From: a virus
Length of the DNA stretch: 43,711 nucleotides
IMG/VR virus record: IMGVR_UViG_3300001679_000002
Coordinates: 1-43,711 of that record
Reading direction: 5' to 3' (one strand)
In this document: positions 17,097-26,048 of the stretch, piece after piece
Numbering within the stretch: position 1 is the first letter of the stretch
How the letters are laid out: every line of letters starts with the position of its first letter
Program-made: the position numbers and the translations under genes
The notes under the pieces: generated by a model
Databases searched by the model: none
Seen by the model: the letters and a program-made list of their open reading frames with translations, nothing else
What the model was told of the DNA's origin: nothing

Positions 17097-17504
17097 TTAA
17101 AGGTCGTTAAAACGCAGTTCGAAGAGTACCCAAGCGTGTATCGGGTCCATCTGGCGCGAGGTTCTGGCGCTAACTAGTTCAAGGTTAAGCGGTTCGTTTG
17201 CTTCACCATCTTGGGCAACTAAGTTTTTAATCACTTCCAGCATAGTAAATTCAATGGCTTCTTTTTGCTCGCCAGTGGTGTTTTCATTTACCAGCTGCTG
17301 CGCCACTATCATAAAGTTATGCACTTCGTCTTCGGTGTCGTACAAGCTACCGAACTGCGGAAAGCCAGAGGACAATACGGCATAAATGCGTTCATGCTTA
17401 TCCATCTCGGTGTCTAAATCGCTGTAATTTCGCGTTACATAGTGCGTACCAACCAATTGCTGAAGGTTATCTTTAACCGTATTAAGCCGCTGTTCTGGGG
17501 TCAT
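17097..17504 (-). CDS. head-tail joining / tail terminator-like protein
   Basis: 135 residues, helical N-terminus and beta C-terminus (DPIHAWVLFELRFNDL), the profile of tail terminator proteins, and it sits between a tail-completion protein and the tail genes. ATGA overlap with the upstream gene. Family assignment rests on size and place; no definite motif. Confidence 0.5.
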   Translation of the reverse strand: MTPEQRLNTVKDNLQQLVGTHYVTRNYSDLDTEMDKHERIYAVLSSGFPQFGSLYDTEDEVHNFMIVAQQLVNENTTGEQKEAIEFTMLEVIKNLVAQDGEANEPLNLELVSARTSRQMDPIHAWVLFELRFNDL

Positions 17505-17992
17505 TTTGTTTTAACCTCTAATGCAGTTTTAAAGTAGGTCAACGCAAGGCTTGGTGCTTTCGCTTTTATATGTTCAAACGCGGGTTTCATAAACGGCTGC
17601 GCTGGGGTGCCTTGAGTGAAAATTTTCTTTTGAATAACGTACATCAGGTCTTCCATGCTCATGTCTTCGTTATCTGGTGATATGCCTTTAACGTTCATCC
17701 AGTCGAGCATAGTTTGGTCAGGAACCCAGCCCCCTTTGTCCGTTCCCTCTTCCACGTACCTAGCATAATGAACACCTGCCACAATTTGATGGAAACTTGC
17801 AGATTGCTGTTTTTCGCGTATTGAATTGGTTAAGGTGCTTTCTGCTTTGGGGGCATGGCGCCTAGCTTCTCTGGCACCCTCTTGTGATAAGCGGCGAAGT
17901 AATTTAGCTGCGGTTCCATCGATAACGCTAACACTGCGCTCTAAATAGTTGATAAGAGCGCGAGTATTAAGGTCTAAAATAATTTCATTCAT
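17501..17992 (-). CDS. tail completion protein (HK97 gp10 / Mu virion-morphogenesis type)
   Basis: 163 residues. An N-terminal helix (LLRRLSQEGAREARRHAPKAESTLTNSI), then GVHYARYVEEGTDKGG and a PAQPFMKPAFE motif. This trio (helix, h-Y-a-x-x-v-E-x-G, P-F-hPaF) is characteristic of gp10/virion-morphogenesis proteins that join heads and tails. ATGA overlaps on both sides indicate coupled translation. Confidence 0.8.
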   Translation of the reverse strand: MNEIILDLNTRALINYLERSVSVIDGTAAKLLRRLSQEGAREARRHAPKAESTLTNSIREKQQSASFHQIVAGVHYARYVEEGTDKGGWVPDQTMLDWMNVKGISPDNEDMSMEDLMYVIQKKIFTQGTPAQPFMKPAFEHIKAKAPSLALTYFKTALEVKTK

Positions 17993-18591
17993 AGCGATTT
18001 AGCTACGCGGTGGGCTTCCTCTTTCAACGCATCAAACGCTAATTTAGGGCTGCCGTACTGAATTTTACCTGCATTCCCTTTGGTAGTAACTTGCGTGCCT
18101 GGCTCTCGAAGCACCAATAATTTCATTACTTCCATTTGGCACAGTAAAAGTAGCAATGCCTGTTTTCGTGGCTCTATCTCTATGGCGCCATTGTTTACTT
18201 GATAGCGAGCATAGTAAAAATAGGTAAATCGACTGCCTAAATTACTAATCATTTGCGCGGTTGGTGCAAAGCTGAAGTAAATATTCCCCTCGTTGTATGT
18301 CACATCTGGCATTCTAGACACATAACCAGGTTCCCATGGTGCAACAGTTTGGTCGAATCCCCATGACGTTTCTTTGTATGCCCAAAGGTTGTCTGGTGCG
18401 GCATAAACTTGTACACCAGGCTGCAATAAAATGGTATCAATGCCCGTTGCCGGCGCTAACCTAGATAGTGCATTTAACGCATTATCAACAATGGTATCAG
18501 TTACCGTAATATCGGCAGTATCAAGCAGCTTAGTACTGCTTGATACCGATGCCAATAAGCTTGCTACAAGGTCCGCTTTATTTATTGCCAT
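17989..18591 (-). CDS. head-tail connector / adaptor protein
   Basis: 200 residues. N-terminal helices, a middle beta region (DVTYNEGNIYFSF, SRFTYFYYARYQVNNGAIEI) and a C-terminal helical part (KQALLLLLCQMEVMKLLV). It lies between the capsid and the gp10-like gene, where head-completion adaptors are found. No specific family recognised. It overlaps the upstream gene by 14 bases. Confidence 0.5.
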   Translation of the reverse strand: MAINKADLVASLLASVSSSTKLLDTADITVTDTIVDNALNALSRLAPATGIDTILLQPGVQVYAAPDNLWAYKETSWGFDQTVAPWEPGYVSRMPDVTYNEGNIYFSFAPTAQMISNLGSRFTYFYYARYQVNNGAIEIEPRKQALLLLLCQMEVMKLLVLREPGTQVTTKGNAGKIQYGSPKLAFDALKEEAHRVAKSL

Positions 18592-19030
18592 TCTTTTGCT
18601 GCTCTGCCCGTATTGCTATTTCATCGTTTACCATTGCTACCTTGGTGTCGTCGTTAGCTACATCAAGTAGCAGGGCATCTAAGTCTTCAACGCTTGAAAG
18701 TGCTAATGCAAATTCTTCTAGCTCGGTACTGTATTCACGAGACTGAATTTCATCCGCAATAGCATCTAATGCACCTTTTCTGTTTTGACCCTGCTGTTCT
18801 TCAGCATGAAGCTGATGAAGTTGGTCTTGTGTAAACTGCTCAAACTGCTCTTTTAACTTAGTTACCGATGTCGACAGAGTAGCTTTGGCATCAAATAACA
18901 TTGTGGACACTTGAGGTGATTTTGACGGTTTTAAAACGTCAACAAGACGGGTTTCACCGGGTTGAATCATTTTACCAGCTACAAACATTATTGCGGCACT
19001 GGTATTTGTAATAGCTTCTTTTGCTTTCAT
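18578..19030 (-). CDS. hypothetical head-region protein
   Basis: 150 residues. The start at 19030 has AAGGTG seven bases upstream. The N-terminus KAKEAITNTSAAIMFVAGKMIQPGETRLVD looks like a small beta domain of FluMu/gp36 type; the rest is acidic and helical, with a repeated E-L-E-E-F pattern. It is the first gene after the capsid terminator. Function unknown; head decoration or completion is possible. Confidence 0.55.
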   Translation of the reverse strand: MKAKEAITNTSAAIMFVAGKMIQPGETRLVDVLKPSKSPQVSTMLFDAKATLSTSVTKLKEQFEQFTQDQLHQLHAEEQQGQNRKGALDAIADEIQSREYSTELEEFALALSSVEDLDALLLDVANDDTKVAMVNDEIAIRAEQQKNGNK

Positions 19031-19055
19031 GGTTTTCACCTTTTAGCCAGTTAAT

Positions 19056-19087
19056 AAAAAGGGCAGGCAATGTGGCCTGCCCTTTTT
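19056..19087 (-). terminator. strong hairpin terminator after the capsid gene
   Basis: A 13-bp stem AAAAAGGGCAGGC / GCCTGCCCTTTTT with a six-base loop. The capsid gene ends at 19105 and the next gene begins at 19030, so it separates very high capsid expression from the downstream head genes. Confidence 0.8.
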
Positions 19088-19104
19088 GGGGTTACATGAC
19101 TGGC

Positions 19105-21657
19105 TTAGCGGCCAGTAGCTGAGTACACAACAACCGAAGTGTAACGGTCGGCCAGTGGCTTAGGCGTGTGAATAGCATTGTATTCTTCGCCGTATGCTTC
19201 TTTGGTACCGTTCATTTCACCCGTTTCAGGGTCGCGCCCTTCTTGCATTTCGCTCATAGCAAACGCTTTTGCTACGCGATAGTGAGTAGTACCACGCTGG
19301 CCCATTAAGATACGTTCGTCTCCTAAATCGATACCAGGTGCATTGGTTGACCATGCTGGCATTGCTTTAATGGCGGCCAAATCGCCCATACCGTTGGTGT
19401 CGCTACCGTCACGCTTAAGGCTAACCACGAATTGTTCTGCGTTAGTACACATGTCGTTTAGGGTATTGCTCATAAGCAGGAAGTTAGGCGCTTGGAAACG
19501 GTCATCTTTCATTACCGCTTTACGGTTGCCAATTTTACGTAACAAACCGTTTAAGTGCTGTTCAAGCTTGGTGTCAGCTGGCAGATCAATGTCGAACATT
19601 GCAACGTTGGTAGCGCGACTATATGAAATAGTGGCTGTTGCTTCATTTGGCGTAACCACTTCACCGGTTTCATCCACAAACTGGATATAACCAAGGTTAC
19701 AGTTTGCTAGCACGTAGTAAGTGCCAGCGGCCTGCTTACCTGAACCATCAAAAGGTAAGATTTCAGTTGCACCAAACATAATGGTTATAGGGTTAGATGT
19801 ATTACCAACCGTATTACCTTCTAGGTCGAAAACCTGATGTGGGCGAACAATTGGGAACGCACTTGTCTTAACTACCGTGTTTGAGCCATCTAGTTGTGAA
19901 GCAATGTTCTCTGCAGTGACTTCAACCGCCGCTAGGCTGTCAGAAATACGCAGCATTTCATTTGCTAAGCGACGCACAACGATTTCACGCAAAATACGAG
20001 AACAAGTAGCAACGTGACGGCCCCATGCATCCCAATTCACACCGCTAACGCGGGTAAAGTGCATCATTTCATTGGAAACATTGAAGGCAATCTTCATTGC
20101 ATTAATGTATGCCATGTCCATTTTTTGAGTAACACCAGCCTTTGGAATACCGCCACGCTCGAATACTAACCCATCGTTACGGCCTTTGAACGCCTTGCGC
20201 TGCTCATAAGGAATTTGTGTAGTTGCTTGTGCACCAGGGTCTGTCTCTGCTGCTACAAGCTGAAGAATGTTCATATCGTGCAGTGCTTCACGAATGACTT
20301 CACGACGGAAAGCATATGGCAGTGATGTGTCAGATATGCCACCTTCTTCACCACTTAATACCTTATACTCACGGTTCAGCTGCTGGTTATACTGCCCATC
20401 AAAAAGAGAAAGTACTTTATCTACAAACGGGTCGACAGTTTCAGATAAACGAATAGCGCCATTCGAGAATGACGACGTTTGCTTAAGCTGCTTACGCACA
20501 TCTTCGGCAAGTTTCATTGCGTTGGCATTGTGACCAGACGCCAGTACAACAGATCCCATTGGGCCATTGCCACCTTGGAAACCCATACCTGCTAATTTGG
20601 TTTGTGCCTCTAGTTCTTCACCCAACACAATTTGCTGTGTTGCCAGTGCCTTTACTTGGCCGTCTGTCATATCGGCAGTAATAAGTTCAGCCGATTTTAG
20701 CAGCTTCGCTTTTACACCATCAGAAAGGCCTTCAGTGCCATTTACCTGTTCAGTAAACAGCTTAACGTTCGCATTGCGCTTTGCTTCAGTGTCTGACAAC
20801 GCTTTGGCTTTGTCAGCTTCTAGCTTTTCAAATAGTGATTTTACGGCTTCTTCCGTTAAGCCAGTAGACGTATTAACCGTAACGTTAGGTACAGTCTCTG
20901 GTGAGGTTTCAGCTAGTGCTAATGCCGTTTCTTGCAGATTCGCCATGAGTGTTTTTTGTTGGGTTTCATCGGAAATTCCCTCAAGCACTTTTTTGGCCGT
21001 TTCTACCCATTTTGCAATGGCCGATTCGCTTAGCTTTTTATTCGCAAGCGCCTCTTTAAATAACTTAATTAACTTATCCACGTTTGATTCCTTAGAGAAT
21101 TGAACCGCCAGCTGCTGTGAAATTAGCTGTATGCCATCAAAGTTTTCACTTTCTGATAGCTCTACACGGTCTAGATTTTTAATACAGGGGCGAACCACCA
21201 AACCAGCCGCTAAAAGCGTGGGACCAAATTCGGTATGGGGCTCTTCGTTGCTGACGAAATTTTCAATAAATTCCGCTGACAAGTAGCGATAACCTTTCTT
21301 TTCAATCAGTTCTTGACCGAAAGGCGTCCACGCCACTTCACCACGCAGTTTGTTCCCATCCAGGAATAAGCGTGTAATTGTGCCTGCTGCACCATCACTT
21401 GGGTTATGGGCTTTATCTATGAATATATCCTGACCAAAAACACCTTTATTGAAGTTGTCCACCATGCTTTGCAACATTGTGGTGCTAATTTCAAAATGTC
21501 CGTAGCGAGGGTCAAAGAATTTACCCGTTCGGGTAATGGTAACCACTGAGGTTTTTTGTTCGGCATCCACCGAAACTGCAGAGGCAAGAAAGCGCACCGT
21601 TTTTGCAGGAGTAGGTGCTTCCAATTGGATTTTTCGGTTGTGTTGGCTCATGTCCAT
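19105..21657 (-). CDS. fused prohead protease-scaffold-major capsid protein
   Basis: 850 residues in one frame. Residues about 1-170 match Mu-I-type proteases: FIDKAHNPSDGAAG (His), RLFLDGNKLRGEVAWTPFG, then GYRYLSAEF (Ser). About 170-370 is a charged, coiled-coil scaffold (LFEKLEADKAKAL). About 380-850 is an HK97-like major capsid (FVDKVLSLFDGQY, ISDTSLPYAFRREVIREAL, FNVSNEMMHFTRVSG). In Mu these parts are genes I/Z and T. Self-cleavage between scaffold and capsid is expected. Starts at 21663 (TTG), 21657 or 21651 are possible, none with a strong ribosome site. Late motif copy 3 lies 44 bases upstream. Confidence 0.85.
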   Translation of the reverse strand: MDMSQHNRKIQLEAPTPAKTVRFLASAVSVDAEQKTSVVTITRTGKFFDPRYGHFEISTTMLQSMVDNFNKGVFGQDIFIDKAHNPSDGAAGTITRLFLDGNKLRGEVAWTPFGQELIEKKGYRYLSAEFIENFVSNEEPHTEFGPTLLAAGLVVRPCIKNLDRVELSESENFDGIQLISQQLAVQFSKESNVDKLIKLFKEALANKKLSESAIAKWVETAKKVLEGISDETQQKTLMANLQETALALAETSPETVPNVTVNTSTGLTEEAVKSLFEKLEADKAKALSDTEAKRNANVKLFTEQVNGTEGLSDGVKAKLLKSAELITADMTDGQVKALATQQIVLGEELEAQTKLAGMGFQGGNGPMGSVVLASGHNANAMKLAEDVRKQLKQTSSFSNGAIRLSETVDPFVDKVLSLFDGQYNQQLNREYKVLSGEEGGISDTSLPYAFRREVIREALHDMNILQLVAAETDPGAQATTQIPYEQRKAFKGRNDGLVFERGGIPKAGVTQKMDMAYINAMKIAFNVSNEMMHFTRVSGVNWDAWGRHVATCSRILREIVVRRLANEMLRISDSLAAVEVTAENIASQLDGSNTVVKTSAFPIVRPHQVFDLEGNTVGNTSNPITIMFGATEILPFDGSGKQAAGTYYVLANCNLGYIQFVDETGEVVTPNEATATISYSRATNVAMFDIDLPADTKLEQHLNGLLRKIGNRKAVMKDDRFQAPNFLLMSNTLNDMCTNAEQFVVSLKRDGSDTNGMGDLAAIKAMPAWSTNAPGIDLGDERILMGQRGTTHYRVAKAFAMSEMQEGRDPETGEMNGTKEAYGEEYNAIHTPKPLADRYTSVVVYSATGR

Positions 21658-21700
21658 ACTCAACTATTATTAACCTAGTTTGAGTGTGGCAGCGTAGAAA

Positions 21701-21718
21701 ACGCAGCGTTAGGGCAAA
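21701..21718 (-). promoter_or_regulatory. late-operon motif, copy 3
   Basis: The minus strand reads TTTGCCCTAACGCTGCGT, in the 64-base gap between the MuF-like gene and the capsid gene. It probably gives the capsid its own start of transcription, matched by the terminator at 19056. Confidence 0.65.
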
Positions 21719-21721
21719 CTT

Positions 21722-22771
21722 TTAACCAAAACGTTTTTTCAAGGTCTTCACTTTTGACCTGATCATGGTTTCTTTTAACAGGTCATTTTGTAGCAAGTTG
21801 TTCTTATAAACACCCAGTACACCAATGCGAATATTGCCCGATTGATTGCTTAACCACTCTATTCGGTCTTGCTTGGTGGCTCGGTCTTCGTCGGTCACTT
21901 CATCGGTAAATACAGCTTCTACATAGCTAAGGGTATTCGGGTGAGCAGGCCACGGGTTTTTGCCTTTTGGGTAAACGCCTCTGCCTAGGCCAAATCGATT
22001 CACGCTTGCATGCATGTCGCAAATATCCACCCTTGGATGATTAGGGCTAAGTAAAAAGCGTGTACCTATAATGTCGTCATCATCTGCCAGGCTATTTTGA
22101 TAAGCCATGCCATGAGCACGATTTATTTCTGTTCTAAACAAACGCCTGGCTTGCCAATAAGCTGCATCTTCATCCTTACTTTGTGCTTTGAGCACGTTTC
22201 CTATCTTCTCTGCAGATGCATTATTGACTTTGTTTTGAATTTCTTTAGTGGGCAGCTCGTTGTTGGCTACCAAACTGGCCGCCGCTTCGCTGGCCGAATG
22301 CCCTTGAATAACTGCGCTGTTTATCGCTCTTAGCACTTTATTCTTATTGTTATCGTTAATTATCCAAAGTCGGTCAGATAACTGTAAACCGTCTTCGCCA
22401 GTGAATTGTTTAACGAAACGCGTTGTTCGCTGGGCAATATCTAACGCCGATTCAGCTGCTGAGTGTGATAAAAAAGGTTTTACACCAATATTGGCAGAGG
22501 CCAATAAACTTCTGTTTAGCAGTTCGGTTTGCAGACCTGCCAGATTATTAAGCGCACGTTCTATGTCGGCTCGTAGTGCGGAAAGTTGTTGTAAGCGAAT
22601 AATGCCGATACTGTCAGCATAGAAAAGTAAAATGGTTATCACCTCTTCCAAGCTGCTTTCGTAGTAACTCTGCAATTCAGCCAGCGCGCTAAGGTCGAGG
22701 GCAAAGTACTCTTTTAAAGCTAATGCCTGAGCCCTTTTTATTATTGCTTTCTTGCGTGATAATTCGCTCAT
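21722..22771 (-). CDS. MuF-type minor head protein (SPP1 gp7-like)
   Basis: 349 residues. A long helical N-terminus is followed by the MuF core near residues 205-280: WQARRLFRTEINRAHGMAYQ, then RFLLSPNHPRVDICDMHA and PWPAHPNTLSYVEAVF (Asp/Cys and HP motifs). Such proteins sit at the portal and may be injected with DNA. The start at 22771 is favoured over a GTG at 22777. It lies between the co-chaperonin and the capsid, as in Mu-like head modules. Confidence 0.85.
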   Translation of the reverse strand: MSELSRKKAIIKRAQALALKEYFALDLSALAELQSYYESSLEEVITILLFYADSIGIIRLQQLSALRADIERALNNLAGLQTELLNRSLLASANIGVKPFLSHSAAESALDIAQRTTRFVKQFTGEDGLQLSDRLWIINDNNKNKVLRAINSAVIQGHSASEAAASLVANNELPTKEIQNKVNNASAEKIGNVLKAQSKDEDAAYWQARRLFRTEINRAHGMAYQNSLADDDDIIGTRFLLSPNHPRVDICDMHASVNRFGLGRGVYPKGKNPWPAHPNTLSYVEAVFTDEVTDEDRATKQDRIEWLSNQSGNIRIGVLGVYKNNLLQNDLLKETMIRSKVKTLKKRFG

Positions 22772-22781
22772 GATCACTCAC

Positions 22782-23060
22782 TCATAATATGGCTTGTACA
22801 TCATTAATAGAAAGCAGGCGAACCGTGGTATCAGCAAGTTCATACCTAAAACCAGCATACCTACCTAGTAAAACTCTATCCCCTGGCTTAACTATCATCG
22901 GCGCCCGTTTACCGTTTTTAAGCACGCGACCTTCGCCAACAGCTAACACTGTGGCTAGGTTTGACGGGCGACTGTCAATAACCTCTAAAACAGACGACTT
23001 ATCTGGTTTTTCATCAGTAACAACTAGATTATCACCAATGGGTTTAAGCGTTTCGGACAT
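22782..23060 (-). CDS. GroES-like co-chaperonin
   Basis: 92 residues, close to the size of bacterial GroES. The pattern is LKPIGDNLVV at the N-terminus, then VLAVGEGRVLKNGKRAPMIVKPGDRVLL (the roof and barrel strands), then a C-terminal LLSINDVQAIL like GroES '...SESDILAIV'. The central mobile-loop region (DEKPDKSSVLEVIDSRPS) is present. The gene overlaps the portal 3' end by 17 bases and precedes MuF, so it is part of the head operon. By analogy with T4 gp31 it could adapt host GroEL to fold the large capsid precursor. Confidence 0.85.
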   Translation of the reverse strand: MSETLKPIGDNLVVTDEKPDKSSVLEVIDSRPSNLATVLAVGEGRVLKNGKRAPMIVKPGDRVLLGRYAGFRYELADTTVRLLSINDVQAIL

Positions 23061-24441
23061 AGGTTGCAGACTCACCTTTGGGCTCATTACCAGGTGTAAC
23101 CTTAACACGAGGTTTGAGGCCGTCGTTGGTTAGCGTGCCGTCATCATCGTCTTGTTCGCCAGGATAAGGATCACCACTCGACTTCTGGTCTTTAATTTTA
23201 TCCATAACGTAAGCAGGTTCGAAGCCTGCCGTTTCCCATACTAATGAGTCTGGTACACCCAAAGCTTGATACTTAAGCGCCAGGTCTGCTTTCTGATTAC
23301 GTGTTTCCGTTTTGCGCTCGGTGAACTGCACATTGAAGTTATATGAGTCGGGATTAATACCGGCTAACAGCAGCTGCAGGCGAAAGCCCTCAAAGTAAAC
23401 CTGTGAAAGTACGTCCTGTAAATCTTCCACTTCTTCAAAATAGTCCTTTTTGAGGTCTTCTAGAATGTCCCGATTTAAGCCGTCTGCGTATCCGAACAAG
23501 CCTTTTGGCGCTGGCGCTCCGCTAAAGAACGTGTCGAGCAAATGCACAACATCGTTGATTTGGTCTAAGTTGGCATCACCATTTACCCCAGTTACCCCAC
23601 CCTTTCTGTTTGAGTAGAAATCTGTGGTCATTAAACCCTTTTCGTTTTCAATACCGTTTTTATACTTCTGAAGCTCTTCCTGTGTGGCGCCATCAAGAAC
23701 GTGGCTAAACCTTTGGGGTGCACGTGTTCGCCTGCGAATAACTAGGTCGTCTTCAGTCATTTGCAGCTGCTTCCACGTTTTTCGCGTAGCATCTAAATAA
23801 GGGCGACCATTACAACCAAAATCGTCGTAGTTGTCGGGGTCAAGCCTTGCAACAGATAGCTGCCAAAAAGCAAACTCGGCAATAATCTGGTATCCACCAA
23901 CGGGATCTAGTTGTTTATACGCAGCCGCGATGTTTTTAAGTTGGCCTGTTGGCAACGTATCAGCAAGAATAGTTTCGGCTGGCATGCGCAGGCCAGACAC
24001 CATGTTTCGCTGGTCGTTTACAACCCATTGCATTGCAAGTGCACCTTCCATTACTGTGCCTCGAGCATCAGAACGAAGTTTTTCAGGGTTATTAAGCCCA
24101 AGACGAGCAACCCATACCTTGAAAAGTCGACTTATGCGGTCGTTTTCTTTTCCATTCCATTGCAAGCGAATGCCATTCTTTGTTGCATCTCTGGCCATGC
24201 GTCTATGAATTCGTTTAACACGAGGGTCAGTACGGTCCATTTCTCTAATGTGGTGAACTGACGCTTTATAATCAGGGGAAACATATAGTTCGTTGTATAA
24301 ACGTCTTACATAGTTTTCAGTATTAACCGTGGTTCCACCACGCGTGTTTTGTTTGTGCTGTAACTCTTCACTTTTACTTACAGCGTCTACCGAGGAAGTA
24401 TGGCGACCAATTGCTCGATTAATTGTTGATATAATTCCCAT
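23044..24441 (-). CDS. portal protein
   Basis: 465 residues from the ATG at 24441, just after the terminase stop. Motifs seen: DRTDPRVKRIHRRMARDATKNGI, then LWG-like middle and a GAPAPKGLFGYADGLNRDILEDLKKDYFEEVEDLQ segment typical of the crown/stem of portals, and an acidic Asp/Glu C-terminus. Place between terminase and MuF is diagnostic. A longer reading upstream overlaps the terminase and is unlikely. Confidence 0.85.
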   Translation of the reverse strand: MGIISTINRAIGRHTSSVDAVSKSEELQHKQNTRGGTTVNTENYVRRLYNELYVSPDYKASVHHIREMDRTDPRVKRIHRRMARDATKNGIRLQWNGKENDRISRLFKVWVARLGLNNPEKLRSDARGTVMEGALAMQWVVNDQRNMVSGLRMPAETILADTLPTGQLKNIAAAYKQLDPVGGYQIIAEFAFWQLSVARLDPDNYDDFGCNGRPYLDATRKTWKQLQMTEDDLVIRRRTRAPQRFSHVLDGATQEELQKYKNGIENEKGLMTTDFYSNRKGGVTGVNGDANLDQINDVVHLLDTFFSGAPAPKGLFGYADGLNRDILEDLKKDYFEEVEDLQDVLSQVYFEGFRLQLLLAGINPDSYNFNVQFTERKTETRNQKADLALKYQALGVPDSLVWETAGFEPAYVMDKIKDQKSSGDPYPGEQDDDDGTLTNDGLKPRVKVTPGNEPKGESATYVRNA

Positions 24442-24446
24442 ACTCT

Positions 24447-26048
24447 CTATACCCCTGGTAATAAAATGGTGGTGCCAAGTAAATCTTCGCGACTTCGAGA
24501 AGATGTCATTACGGCTGTATTTGGTTTCGGCTGGCCTCTTGTCGCTAGCGCCCACACAGATGCCATAGCAGCGTCAAATAAGTCATCGCCTATTTTCTTT
24601 AGCACCATGACGTAACTTGAATAACTCTTACTGGTTTCTTCTGGCTTGATGTTCGACAGCTGCTTAATAAACGTTTTCATATCTGAAATGGCTAAACTAT
24701 CGATATCTAAGCCAGACGGTTCTAAATGTTCAACGTAAGGAATAACGGCATGGCCGTGGTGGAAAATCCCTCTTAATGCCTGTGCCATACTGTGTTTTAT
24801 TGAGCCTTCAAAGCGAAGAGGTGCAAAGGCCCAATCATTCCATGCTGAAGCATTCGACTCACCATCATTAATCGCTCGAATATCTACTGGGGAGAGGCCT
24901 TCATAATAAAGGTCGTGGTTTAACTGGGTAAGCATACCTAAGCCATAAGCGTCGCCGATAGCGTAGTCGGGGCGAAAGTAACGCCAGAACGCAAGTAAGT
25001 CATTTTTAACAACCGAATCGTCGGTACCTGCGGCCCATGTTTTGGCAAATACGAAAACAACATAATTGCCCACTTGCTCAGTAACAATAAAAGCATGCTT
25101 TGATGCTGTAGCGCTTTCACCATGACCTGCAGCATCGTATCCAAAACTTAATAAACCGCGTTTTCTATATCTGGCACCAGGCTCGGGTATAACCATTTCA
25201 ATGTTGGTTTTTGCGCCCATTTGAATGGCAGCACGAATATACTTTTCCCAAATTAAGTTGGTAGAACTGGTATTAATGCACAGCAGCTGGCGAATGTACT
25301 CTTCGGGTGAAAGCTGCACTTTCATGTCGTCGATAAACTTACCATTTAGGATCCCAAGCTCCACGCCTAAGTGACAATCGACCGTTGGCAATAAGTGGTA
25401 CTTCTTCGTTTCTAACAAACTTGAAAGTACCGACGCCCCTTTGAATACACCTGTAATTCTAATTATCGGTTCATTCTTGGCGTTTTCATCTGCACCTAAG
25501 CGACGTGTCGAGCCCATTGTAAGAAGGAAACGTGAATTTAGCCGCTCTTGGTCCAAGTCGTCGACTTCTTCGATAGAAGCCAAGGTCAAATCGCCCCCGT
25601 CGATTTGAGAGAAGATACCGTAACCTCGCGCTATGCTTCGATTGCAGAACCTAAAATAGGTATCGCTCATTTGCTTACGGCCATTACGGTATTCAATAAA
25701 GTTACCGAGAATTTCAGACCGACGAATAGCGTCTAGGTGGTAGTTAAGGTTAACCAGACTTTGGGCTTCTTTTGGCGCCACAATGCCCAGTTCTTGGTCA
25801 GGGTTCGTTGCCAGGTATTCAAGGTTCCACATTTCTTTAACTGCGGTTTTACCTGTACGACGGCAACTGTTATCAATGGTGTTTGGGTACCTATCCATTT
25901 CATAACACTTAAGTACCTGCATTGGGTCTAGTGTTATGTCGTGAACATGCTTATGCCACAGGGAATGGTCGCCTTTGTAGCGCATAATTTCAGCTTCAGC
26001 CAAATGCTGCAGGCGCTGCCTTTCTTTTGCTGTTACACGTTCAGCCAT
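24447..26048 (-). CDS. terminase large subunit
   Basis: 533 residues. ATPase: Walker A at residues 61-69 (SCRRTGKTA), Walker B/catalytic Glu region LASIEEVDDL, and a coupling motif ITGVFKG. Nuclease: FGYDAAGHGES (first acidic residue) and a second acidic region YAIGDAYGLG, with a late DDLFDAAMAS. ATGA-type overlap with the small subunit upstream and direct follow-on to portal. Together these would cut and pump DNA; the packaging mode cannot be told from here. Confidence 0.9.
   Translation of the reverse strand: MAERVTAKERQRLQHLAEAEIMRYKGDHSLWHKHVHDITLDPMQVLKCYEMDRYPNTIDNSCRRTGKTAVKEMWNLEYLATNPDQELGIVAPKEAQSLVNLNYHLDAIRRSEILGNFIEYRNGRKQMSDTYFRFCNRSIARGYGIFSQIDGGDLTLASIEEVDDLDQERLNSRFLLTMGSTRRLGADENAKNEPIIRITGVFKGASVLSSLLETKKYHLLPTVDCHLGVELGILNGKFIDDMKVQLSPEEYIRQLLCINTSSTNLIWEKYIRAAIQMGAKTNIEMVIPEPGARYRKRGLLSFGYDAAGHGESATASKHAFIVTEQVGNYVVFVFAKTWAAGTDDSVVKNDLLAFWRYFRPDYAIGDAYGLGMLTQLNHDLYYEGLSPVDIRAINDGESNASAWNDWAFAPLRFEGSIKHSMAQALRGIFHHGHAVIPYVEHLEPSGLDIDSLAISDMKTFIKQLSNIKPEETSKSYSSYVMVLKKIGDDLFDAAMASVWALATRGQPKPNTAVMTSSRSREDLLGTTILLPGV

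Noticed and set aside
20567-21103. Plus-strand frame opposite the scaffold part of the capsid gene
   Set aside because: Ser/Ala-rich antisense shadow of a coiled-coil coding region.
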